Assembly (NCBI GenBank): GCA_963619325.1
Contig: CAVEVQ010000029.1
Location: forward strand, 1 to 30,093
From: UBA1181 sp963619325
GTDB taxonomy: Bacteria; Bacteroidota; Bacteroidia; Bacteroidales; Paludibacteraceae
Reading direction: 5' to 3'
DNA length: 30,093 nucleotides
Within the stretch, counting starts at the first letter, position 1. Every line of letters starts with the position of its first letter. This document shows, one piece after another, positions 7,455 through 16,100 of this stretch. The position numbers were made by a program, and so were the translations under genes. Below the pieces are notes generated by a model. It did no database searches, had not been told where the DNA came from, and worked only from the letters and a program-made list of their open reading frames with translations.

Positions 7455-9104
7455 ATGTTAGAGAAATTTCTTAAGAAAACTCAGTTCGATTCGTATGAGG
7501 ATTTTAAACAGAACTATAAAGTAATTGTTCCAGATCATTTCAATTTCGCATACGACGTGATGGACGAATGGGCGGCTCAAAAACCGAACAAAGTAGCCCT
7601 TCTTTGGACGAACGACAAGGGAGATCGCATTGATTTCACTTTCGCTGACATCAAAAGGGAAACGGATAAGGCTGCTTCTTTCTTTTTGTCTCTCGGCATT
7701 GAGAAAGGCGACATGGTAATGTTGATTCTCAAAAGACGCTATGAGTTTTGGATTTCCACTCTTGCCCTCCACAAGATTGGTGCTGTCGCTATTCCTGCGA
7801 CCCACCTTCTTACGAAGGATGACATTGTCTACAGGACGAACGCCGCAAGCATTAAGGCTATTGTTGCTGATGGAGAACAGATAATCTTGGATCATATCAA
7901 CGACTCTCGTGCGGAGTCTCCGACACTTAAATATTGCATCTCTGTGGGATCTATCATTCCAGAGGATTGGATTGATTTCCATAAAGGTTGCGAGAACGCA
8001 GCTCCTTTTGTCGCTCCTAAACGCAATGAGATTGACGACATTATGTTGATGTACTTCACGTCAGGAACGACGGGAGAGCCTAAGATGGTGGCTCATTCCT
8101 ACTCTTACCCTCTTGGTCATATTGCAACAGGTAAGTATTGGCACAACCTTGATGAGGATAGCCTTCACTTGACTGTAGCGGATACCGGTTGGGCAAAATG
8201 TGCTTGGGGAAAAATCTATGGCCAGTGGATCGCTGGTGCCACAATCTTTGTCTACGATCATGTGAAATTTAGCGCCGCCGACATGTTGGCGGTCATTCAG
8301 AAGTATCATATCACCTCTTTTTGTGCACCTCCGACAGTCTTTCGCTTTATGATTCGTGAGGATTTGAAGAAATACGACCTTTCATCATTAAAGCATTGTA
8401 CGATTGCGGGTGAGCCGTTGAATCCTTCTGTGTTTGAAAAATTCTATGAAGAGACGGGTCTGAAGTTGATGGAGGGATTCGGTCAGACTGAGACTTCGGT
8501 ACTTTTGGCCACCTTCCCTTGGGTAAAACCTAAGCCAGGGTCTACGGGTTTGCCAAACCCTGCATACGACATTGATTTGGTCGACTCTGAGGGAAACAGT
8601 GTTCCTACGGGCACTCAAGGAGAGATAGTTATCCGTTTGGATAAGTGGAGACCTGTTGGATTGTTCAAAGAATATTATCGTAATCCTAAGTTGACGGAGG
8701 AAATTTTCAAAGATAATATCTACCACACTGGCGATGTTGCTTGGAGAGACGAGGACGGGTATTTTTGGTTCGTTGGTCGTACGGATGACGTGATTAAGAG
8801 TTCTGGTTACCGCATCGGTCCTTTTGAAGTGGAAAGTGCGTTGATGAAGCACCCTGCGGTTGTTGAGTGTGCTATCACGGGTGTGCCCGATGAGGTACGA
8901 GGACAAGTAATCAAGGCAACGATTGTATTGTCTAAAGAGTATAAGGACAAGGCAGGCGACGACTTGGTTAGGGAAATCCAAAACCATGTGAAACGCACCA
9001 CTGCTCCCTATAAATATCCTCGTGTCGTAGAGTTTGTTGATGAATTGCCAAAGACAATCAGCGGTAAAATTAAAAGGACGGAACTTCGTGGTGATAAAAA
9101 ATAA
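7455..9104 (+). CDS. AMP-forming acyl-CoA synthetase (medium-chain/acetyl-CoA synthetase-like)
   Basis: The 549-residue protein belongs to the ANL adenylating superfamily, which activates a carboxylic acid as acyl-AMP and then transfers it to CoA. The phosphate loop is TSGTTGEPK at residues 202-210, EGFGQTE lies in the adenine-site region, YHTGDVAWRDEDGYFWFVGR is the hinge motif, and the catalytic lysine is K538 in KTISGKIKR. The length and the WGKIYGQWIAGATIFVYD segment fit the medium-chain synthetase (MACS) group better than long-chain FadD; the acyl substrate cannot be told from sequence. It sits 72 bases after proC and 42 bases before proB and has no obvious link to proline synthesis. Confidence 0.88.
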   Translation: MLEKFLKKTQFDSYEDFKQNYKVIVPDHFNFAYDVMDEWAAQKPNKVALLWTNDKGDRIDFTFADIKRETDKAASFFLSLGIEKGDMVMLILKRRYEFWISTLALHKIGAVAIPATHLLTKDDIVYRTNAASIKAIVADGEQIILDHINDSRAESPTLKYCISVGSIIPEDWIDFHKGCENAAPFVAPKRNEIDDIMLMYFTSGTTGEPKMVAHSYSYPLGHIATGKYWHNLDEDSLHLTVADTGWAKCAWGKIYGQWIAGATIFVYDHVKFSAADMLAVIQKYHITSFCAPPTVFRFMIREDLKKYDLSSLKHCTIAGEPLNPSVFEKFYEETGLKLMEGFGQTETSVLLATFPWVKPKPGSTGLPNPAYDIDLVDSEGNSVPTGTQGEIVIRLDKWRPVGLFKEYYRNPKLTEEIFKDNIYHTGDVAWRDEDGYFWFVGRTDDVIKSSGYRIGPFEVESALMKHPAVVECAITGVPDEVRGQVIKATIVLSKEYKDKAGDDLVREIQNHVKRTTAPYKYPRVVEFVDELPKTISGKIKRTELRGDKK

Positions 9105-9146
9105 AATGAGGTTTTTGTTTTAGTTGGAATATTTTATCTTTAAGGA

Positions 9147-10217
9147 ATGAAAAAAAGAGTTGCAGTGAAGATAGGCAGCAACGTGTTGGCGGCTGTTGGT
9201 GGAGGTGTTGATTTGGCACGTATCCAGCAATTGGTCGCACAGGTGGCTCAGCTTCATAGAGAGGGGTATGAAATCATCATGATTTCCTCTGGTTCCATTG
9301 CGGCGGGACGATCTCTGATTAAAGATAACAAGCTGGATGTCGTTTCCGCTCGTCAACTCTTCTCTTCTGTCGGACAGGCTAAACTCATCAGCATCTATCG
9401 TGAGTGTTTCGAAAAGGAAGGGCTACTTTGCGGTCAGGTGCTCACTACGAAAGAGAGTCTCGGCACTCGTATGCACTATCTGAATCAGAGAAACTGCCTT
9501 TCTGTTATGCTCGAACATGGAGTAATACCTATCATCAACGAGAATGACACCATCTCTGTTACGGAGTTGATGTTCACGGATAACGACGAGTTGTCGGGAA
9601 TGATTGCTACGATGATGGGAGCGGAAAAATTAGTTATTCTGAGCAACATTGATGGAATCTTCAATGGAAAACCCGGCGAACCCGGCGTTGAGGTAATTCG
9701 TGAGGTTGCCCCAGGTAAGAGAGACCTTTCTTCGTATATTCAGATTTCAAAGTCGTCGTTCGGTCGTGGCGGAATGCAGACGAAGACGAATATTGCGAGC
9801 AAAGTGGCTGATGAAGGCATCGAGGTGATTATCGCCAATGGAAAGAAAGATGACATTCTTGTGCGTCTACTCCATGATGGAGATGTGGTCTGCACACGTT
9901 TTCTGCCCTCTGACAAACCAACAACGAGCGTGAAGAAATGGATCGTCCATAGTGATGGATTTGCTAAAGGAGAGGTCGTCATCAATGCTTGTTTGAAGAA
10001 AGTGTTCGAGGAGGAGAAAGCCGCCTCTATCTTGCCAGTTGGTGTTGTGCGTATTGTCGGCAATTTCGAAAAAGGGGATATCGTGAAGGTGATGGATGAA
10101 GACGGAAACCAGTTGGGAGTAGGTCAGGCGCAGTATTCAAGTACGTTGGCTGCGAAGAATATCGGACAAAAAGGAAAACGTCCGATTGTTCATTACGATT
10201 ACCTTTATCTATTCTAA
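9147..10217 (+). CDS. proB: Glutamate 5-kinase
   Basis: ProB phosphorylates glutamate to gamma-glutamyl phosphate, the first and feedback-controlled step of proline synthesis. The 356-residue protein has an amino-acid kinase domain (about 1-255: VAVKIGSNVL, SSGSIAAGR, NENDTIS, FTDNDELSG and GRGGMQTK) and a C-terminal PUA-like domain (about 270-356), the same plan as E. coli ProB. The start at 9147 follows an AAGGA sequence, one of the few Shine-Dalgarno-like sites in the window. proA begins 27 bases after its stop; ProB and ProA generally work together because glutamyl phosphate is labile. Confidence 0.94.
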   Translation: MKKRVAVKIGSNVLAAVGGGVDLARIQQLVAQVAQLHREGYEIIMISSGSIAAGRSLIKDNKLDVVSARQLFSSVGQAKLISIYRECFEKEGLLCGQVLTTKESLGTRMHYLNQRNCLSVMLEHGVIPIINENDTISVTELMFTDNDELSGMIATMMGAEKLVILSNIDGIFNGKPGEPGVEVIREVAPGKRDLSSYIQISKSSFGRGGMQTKTNIASKVADEGIEVIIANGKKDDILVRLLHDGDVVCTRFLPSDKPTTSVKKWIVHSDGFAKGEVVINACLKKVFEEEKAASILPVGVVRIVGNFEKGDIVKVMDEDGNQLGVGQAQYSSTLAAKNIGQKGKRPIVHYDYLYLF

Positions 10218-10244
10218 TTTTGTTATGTTTGAAACTAAAACTTT

Positions 10245-11492
10245 ATGGCTGTAAGCAGAATTTTTGAGCAGGTTTGTGTTGCTTCAAAGACATTGAATCG
10301 TCTGTCAGACAAGCAGATAAATGCTGTGTTATTAGATGTTGCGGATGAGGCAGAGAGTCAGACGGAATATATTTTGTCAGAAAATCGGAAAGATTTGGAC
10401 AAGATGGATCCCTCTAATTCTATGTATGATCGTCTGCAATTGACGAAAGAGCGCATTGTGGGTATTGCGTCAGATATTCGTAATGTCGCAGGCTTGCCAT
10501 CTCCGTTAGGAAAGACTTTAAGAGAGACAGTGCGTCCTAATGGCTTGAAAATCAAACGTGTGAGTGTTCCGTTTGGAGTCATAGGAGTGATATACGAGGC
10601 ACGTCCGAACGTAAGTTTTGATGTTTTCTCTATATGTTTGAAATCAGGCAATGCCTGTGTTTTAAAAGGAGGAACGGATGCGTACGCTTCGAACGTAGCT
10701 ATTGTTAATGTGATACATTCTGTGTTGAGGAGGCATGGGGTGGATGAAAATGTGGTGGCGCTGCTTCCTGCGGGTCGGGAGGCCACGGGAGAGTTGTTGG
10801 ATGCCGTTGGATATGTTGACTTGATTATTCCGAGAGGAAGTTCTGGCCTGATAAGTTTTGTGCATGAACATGCCAAGGTGCCTGTCATTGAGACTGGAGC
10901 GGGTGTGTGCCATACTTTTGTGGATGAAACGGCGGATCTGAAAATTGCATCGGATGCGATTTTTAATGGAAAGAGTCGCAGACCAAGTGTTTGCAACACG
11001 TTAGATACTGTGTTGGTTCATGAGAAGCAGTTGCCTAATTTGGCACAGATTTGTGAACCATTGCAAGCGAAGAAGGTGGTCATTTATGCTGACGAGCAGT
11101 CGTATAGGTCATTGGAGGGTAAGTACCCTGCCGAATTGTTGCAGCATGCTACGGCGGAGCATTTCGGATTAGAGTTTTTGTCGTTGAAGATGTCTGTTCG
11201 AACGGTGGCGAACATTGACGAGGCGTTGGCGCATATTGCCAAGTATGGCTCGAAACATAGTGAGGCGATTATCAGCAGAGATGAGAAGAACATCGCGTTG
11301 TTCTATCAGATGGTGGATGCGGCATGTGTGTACGCCAACACGTCGACGGCGTGGACAGACGGAGCGCAGTTTGGTTTGGGGGCGGAAATTGGCATATCAA
11401 CGCAGAAAATGCATGCGAGGGGGCCAATGGGCTTAGAAGAACTCACGACCTACAAGTGGATTATTGAGGGGAATGGACAGGTTCGTGGATGA
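10245..11492 (+). CDS. proA: Gamma-glutamyl phosphate reductase
   Basis: ProA reduces gamma-glutamyl phosphate to glutamate 5-semialdehyde with NADPH, which cyclises to the ProC substrate. The 415-residue protein has the full family length and the aldehyde-dehydrogenase fold. The catalytic cysteine is C250 in RRPSVCNTLDT. Other marks are GVIGVIYEARPNV (111-123), IIPRGSSGLI (194-203) and the C-terminal ARGPMGLEELTTYKW. It follows proB closely and is probably co-transcribed with it. A small GlsB-like membrane protein gene follows 52 bases later. Confidence 0.95.
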   Translation: MAVSRIFEQVCVASKTLNRLSDKQINAVLLDVADEAESQTEYILSENRKDLDKMDPSNSMYDRLQLTKERIVGIASDIRNVAGLPSPLGKTLRETVRPNGLKIKRVSVPFGVIGVIYEARPNVSFDVFSICLKSGNACVLKGGTDAYASNVAIVNVIHSVLRRHGVDENVVALLPAGREATGELLDAVGYVDLIIPRGSSGLISFVHEHAKVPVIETGAGVCHTFVDETADLKIASDAIFNGKSRRPSVCNTLDTVLVHEKQLPNLAQICEPLQAKKVVIYADEQSYRSLEGKYPAELLQHATAEHFGLEFLSLKMSVRTVANIDEALAHIAKYGSKHSEAIISRDEKNIALFYQMVDAACVYANTSTAWTDGAQFGLGAEIGISTQKMHARGPMGLEELTTYKWIIEGNGQVRG

Positions 11493-11544
11493 ATGAGATG
11501 AAATAATAATGTAAAGCAAAATACTAATTTAAATTTTGGAGATC

Positions 11545-11793
11545 ATGGGTGGTATCCTTATTTCTTTGTTAATTGGAGCGGTTGCCGGATTTTTGGGCAG
11601 CAAACTCTTTTCTGGTGCAAGCCACGGATTGTTGTTGAACATTTTGATTGGTATTGTCGGTGGAGTGATTGGTGGTTTTTTGTTAGGAGACTGTTTGAGC
11701 AATGCCATTAGCATTCCGTATGTTGGTGAAATCATCACGGCTGCTTTGGGTTCTGTAATCCTATTGTGGGTGATTTCTTTGTTTAAGAAATAA
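11545..11793 (+). CDS. GlsB/YeaQ/YmgE family small membrane protein
   Basis: The product is 82 residues, very hydrophobic and glycine-rich, with three predicted membrane helices (about 3-20, 28-48 and 56-79). The pattern LIGAVAGFLGSKL, then GIVGGVIGGFLLG fits the YeaQ/YmgE (transglycosylase-associated) family. Members are often stress-induced inner-membrane proteins; the biochemical role is unknown. The ATG at 11545 is preferred over the in-frame TTG at 11536, because a GGAG at 11538-11541 is then placed as its ribosome site. A strong terminator follows. Confidence 0.82.
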   Translation: MGGILISLLIGAVAGFLGSKLFSGASHGLLLNILIGIVGGVIGGFLLGDCLSNAISIPYVGEIITAALGSVILLWVISLFKK

Positions 11794-11835
11794 ACGGAGG
11801 CGAATAAGAATATTTATTAGTCTTTTAAGAAAGTA

Positions 11836-11869
11836 AACGCTATGATACTTGGTGTCATGGCGTTTTTTT
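11836..11869 (+). terminator. Intrinsic terminator after the proBA-glsB-like unit
   Basis: AACGCTATGATAC (11836-11848) pairs with GTGTCATGGCGTT (11852-11864) over 13 positions including G-T wobbles, with a tiny loop. A T-run at 11863-11869 follows. Confidence 0.85.
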
Positions 11870-11979
11870 GTGGGGTTATCCAAAGTGTTGGATAAGGATT
11901 GTATTCTTCAAATTTTACTAGGATATTCAAATGTCCAAAGAACTCGGAATTGAAGAGAACGTTTTACCTCCAAAATTCC

Positions 11980-11987
11980 TAACTTTG
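11980..11987 (+). promoter_or_regulatory. -7 box for the BASS-family transporter gene
   Basis: TAACTTTG matches TAnnTTTG, 28 bases before the ATG at 12015. A TTTT at 11962-11965 is a plausible -33 element. Confidence 0.65.
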
Positions 11988-12014
11988 CACCATTATTTTT
12001 AGTAGAACAAAGAA

Positions 12015-12977
12015 ATGATCAATTTTTTAAAAACGTATGCACTGTTCATCTCTATGATGATCGGTATCGTGTTTCACTCGTTCTTTACGGATGTCTCTTA
12101 TGTCACTAAGTATTTTATGGAAGAACCTCTGCAGGACATTACTTTCATCACGAAATACATGCTCTTTGTCATGCTCTTCATCGTCTATTGCAAGGTGGAT
12201 TTCAAATCTTTTCGTTTGAAGAAATGGCATCTTTATATGCTGTTGTTCCAGTTCACGTTTTGTATTGTTTTCTATCTTCTATTCCGCTTTATTGATGAGG
12301 ATATGGCAGAAGCAGCTCTGATTTGCTTGATTGCGCCAACTGCCACCTCTGCTCCTGTCATTACTGGGCTTTTGGGTGGTAGTGTCGCTGGTCTGATTAC
12401 ATACAGTGTGTCGAGCAACCTTTTGGTGGCTTTCTTCGCTCCGGTCTATTTTTCCCTGATTGGTGCGCATGGAGCGGGGGCTGCCGATATGACGTTTATA
12501 GACGCTTTTTCAACCATCTGTGGTAAGGCGTTCCCGCTGATTTTCGGACCGTTCGCTGTCGCTATGATTCTTCGTTACCTTGTACCCTCTATCTACACCT
12601 TTTTCAAGCAACGTCAGGGTATCTCTTTCTGGCTTTGGACGATTGCATTGGTGCTTCTGATGGCTCGTACGACGACGGATCTTCTGAAGATGGATAGTTC
12701 ACACTTGATGGCGTCCCTCAATGTGGCTTTGATGGCTCTGCTGATGTGTTTGGCTCAATTTACCTTTGGTCGTTGGTGGGGGAGTAAATTCCATAATAGA
12801 GTCTCCTCGGGTCAGGCTTTGGGGCAGAAAAATACGATTTTGGCCATTTGGATGGCTCAGACTTTCTTCAATCCAATCATTGCTGTTGCTCCTGCCACCT
12901 ATGTGCTATGGCAAAATTTAGTCAATTCGTACCAGCTTTGGAAACATCGTCGTGGTATCAAAGTTGATAGGGGATAA
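12015..12977 (+). CDS. Bile acid:sodium symporter (BASS) family transporter
   Basis: The 320-residue integral membrane protein has about nine or ten hydrophobic segments spread over its whole length. The segment LICLIAPTATSAPVITGLLGGS (around residues 98-119) and the late SGQALGQKNTILAIWMAQTF (around 263-282) match the two conserved crossover regions of the BASS fold, which form the ion and substrate site. BASS proteins carry bile acids, pantoate, pyruvate or other organic anions with sodium; the substrate here is unknown. The gene stands alone, with its own -7 box and a strong terminator downstream. Confidence 0.75.
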   Translation: MINFLKTYALFISMMIGIVFHSFFTDVSYVTKYFMEEPLQDITFITKYMLFVMLFIVYCKVDFKSFRLKKWHLYMLLFQFTFCIVFYLLFRFIDEDMAEAALICLIAPTATSAPVITGLLGGSVAGLITYSVSSNLLVAFFAPVYFSLIGAHGAGAADMTFIDAFSTICGKAFPLIFGPFAVAMILRYLVPSIYTFFKQRQGISFWLWTIALVLLMARTTTDLLKMDSSHLMASLNVALMALLMCLAQFTFGRWWGSKFHNRVSSGQALGQKNTILAIWMAQTFFNPIIAVAPATYVLWQNLVNSYQLWKHRRGIKVDRG

Positions 12978-13058
12978 GTAATCATAAACTTCAGAAACTG
13001 GTTTAGCTTGCGATGAGCTAAGACGGTTTACATCTTGCTGAGTTTGGCAATTATACGA

Positions 13059-13098
13059 AATCGGGGGTGAGCCACGAAAGGTTCATCCCCGATTCTTT
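13059..13098 (+). terminator. Strong terminator between the BASS gene and the activase gene
   Basis: A 15-bp stem with two G-T wobbles starts at 13059 (AATCGGGGGTGAGCC) and pairs with GGTTCATCCCCGATT ending at 13094. TTCTTTT follows, suited to rightward transcription. The leftward side has only a poor T-run, so it may also slow transcription of the opposing activase gene. Confidence 0.8.
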
Positions 13099-13125
13099 TA
13101 TAATGATATTGATTTGCCGTTAGAG

Positions 13126-16100
13126 TTATATGTTCGATTTGGCGGCTTTTGCAATGAAATGAAGTCGGTTGAGAACGTTCACTTCGCTGACGCCCCCATC
13201 AAAGTCGAGGAAGAGAATGTTGAGGTTGGGATAGATATCTTTTATCTTTTTTTCAATTCCTTTTGAGATGATGTGGTTGGCGATACATCCGAACGGCTGC
13301 AGGCTGACGGCTGCGTTGATGCCTCGCTCTGCAAACGACGCCAACTCGGCGGGAATTAGCCACCCTTCGCCAAATTGAGCCGCCAAGCTGACTATCTTAG
13401 ATGCTCGTTTAGCCTCCTCGTCGATATTGGATATCTTCTCGTAATAGCGGAATTTCGACGCTGCTTTGTCTATCTTTTTTTCTAAGTGTGTGATATAGGC
13501 CTTGCCCAACATTGTCAACGCTTTTACGAAGAATGAACGCTTTTCGTCTAAGTAGTTTTTCTCATTGAACTTGGCGTTCGGGAAGAACTGGGTGAAGAAC
13601 TCGTTGAGCGATGGGATGACAGGTTCAATGCCCTCTTTCACCAACCAGTCAACGATGTGTTGATGTCCGAAAGAGTTGTATTTGATGAAGATCTCGCCTA
13701 CGATACCGATGCGAGGCACCGCTTTTGTCTGTGTGATGTCGTCAAATCGTTTGGCTGCCTCTTCCAACAGCCTTAGCAACTCTTTGGTCTTCTTTTGTTC
13801 AATGACCTCAACGCCTCGTTTTAGATATTCTTCCTTTAAAGCTGAGGCCGCTCCTTGCTTTTTCTCGCGCACTGCCGAAGCATAATACATCTTGGCGATA
13901 GCGTCGGCATAGAAGAGCATATATAGCGTTACTTTAAAGGCTTTCTTCAGGTCGGGTTTAAAACCTGGTTGGTCGTTGATCGTGTTCATAATGGATATGG
14001 AGATGACGGGTATGTCGCCATATCCTGCCGCCAACAACGCCTTTTTGATGAGGGCGATATAGTTAGTGGCTCGACACTGCCCCCCAGTCTGTGTAATCGC
14101 AAAGGTGATTTTATTGCGGTCGTACTTGCCCGACTGCAGCGCGCAGATACAGTCGCCCACCACTAAAGTGGCAGGGTAGCATACTTCATTGTTGGCATAG
14201 GTCAACCCATATTTGGCAGAATCCGCATTGCTAGGTGGCATGTTTTCCACTTCATAGCCCATCAACTTGAACAATGGTGGAATGAACGGAGAGTGGAACT
14301 CCGAGAAGTAGGTGCAAAGAATCTTTCTTCCCCGGTCTGCCTCTGTGTACGATGGCGTGGTCTTAAATTCAAATTTGACATTCTCGCCATTGACGTCCGA
14401 CTTGAACTTGAGTGATTCAATGAGCGAGCGGATGCGCAGTCGTAGCGAGCCAGCGTTGTTCACGTCGTCAACTTTTAGAAGTGTCAAGTTTTTACCACCA
14501 CGCTTTAGTAGATCACTCACCTCATCAACCACGAATGCGTCTGGACCGCAACCGAAAGAGGTGAGCTGCACGAAGTGGACAGGCTCGTCGTTCGTTGCCA
14601 CCCAATGTGCGGCACGCATGATTCGATTCATGTATGACCATTGTGGAATGATATGCGCATCTTTCACTTCGTTTGAATCACCGCGAATAATGTCCTCCGT
14701 GATTACGTCGACACCGAAAGAAGTGATAATTTCCGACACCTTATGTTGTATGAGTGGGTCGTTGTGGTAAGGTCGTCCTGCCAATAAGATGACGAAACGT
14801 TTTTCTTCCTTGGCTCTTTGTAAGGTGTGGACGGCTTTGTCGTGCAACGTCTTTGAAAATTCTTCTTTAGCTTTCAACGCTGCCTCAAAAGCATTCTGGA
14901 ATATTACTTCGTCATATTTATCTTTCAGTAATTGTGAAATATATAGGCGGCATCCTTTCATCAATAGTTTCGTGTCTTTAAAGTTGATGATTGGTGCGTC
15001 TAACGGAATGTTATATTTGGCTTTCGGATTGATGGCACTCTTGATGACGTCTGAATAACCTGAAACGACTGGACAGTTGTAACTGTTGTTGGCGTTAGGT
15101 TCCATAGATTCGTAGACGACGTAAGGGTAGAAAATGCGGTCTACTTTCTTGTCTACTAAGTCGAGTATGTGTCCATGTACTAGTTTGGCGGGGAAACAGA
15201 TGTTGTCCGCCATCACCGAACTAAGTCCACGTTCGTAGATCTTAAAGGTTGAACGGGCTGATTTTTTGACGGCGATGCCGCATGATGAGAAAAGAGCCTG
15301 CCAGAATGGGAAGTTCTCGTACATATTCAGCACGCGAGGAATACCCAAAGTGACGACTGGCTGTTGAACGATTGATTTTGGATTTCCCTTGAATGCCAAC
15401 TCTGCCTTGTTGAGGCTGAGATTGAAGGCGTTACGTCCGCGTTCTCCCTTATTGGTGTAGATCTTTTCGCACTTGTTGCCTGAGTAGTAGGTCTTCCCGT
15501 TAGCGAAAATATTCTTCAGAATCTGACAATTATTCTCGCAACCCACGCAACGCATTTGCTCTGTAGTGTATTCTTTGAGGTCTACGAGACTTTTAAGTGG
15601 TGTGTTTTGACTTTGTCCGTCATAGTTGGGACTTTCCATGCGGCGTTTCGCAAAGAGAGCCGCTCCGTAGGCTCCCATCAATTCTGGGTAGTTGGAGACG
15701 GACACTGTCCTGCCTGTTGAAAGCTCGAAAGCACGGACTACGGCTTTGTTGCGCATTGTACCTCCTTGGAGTACGATATGCTCGCCCAATTCGTCCATGT
15801 TTTTTAGTTTCAACACTTTATATAAGCAGTTTTTGACTACTGAATAGGCTAATCCTGCCGAGATATCGTCTAATGGCGCACCCTCACGAAGGCATTGTTT
15901 CACCTTTGAGTTCATGAATACGGTGCATCGTGTACCGAGGTCAGATGGATTTTTGCTTCTACAAGCTCGTTCCACAAACTCTGTGATAGGGCAGTCTAAT
16001 GATTTCGCAAAACTGTCAATGAACGACCCGCAACCAGACGAACACGCTTCGTTGATTTCTAAGCGGTTGATGGCACCATTCTCCACAAAGATGGCCTTCA

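Noticed and set aside
9135..9142. TATCTTTA as a proB promoter
   Set aside because: It ends only 4 bases before the start codon and lacks the final G, so it would leave no leader.
13003..13021. Hairpin TTAGCT/AGCTAA after the BASS gene
   Set aside because: The stem is only 6 bp and has no T-run; the stronger hairpin at 13059-13098 explains termination.
14312..14770. Long open frame on the plus strand inside the activase gene
   Set aside because: It is antisense to well-conserved domains, has no promoter or ribosome site, and its translation shows no family resemblance. The same holds for the bottom-strand frames inside the acyl-CoA synthetase, proA and hisF.
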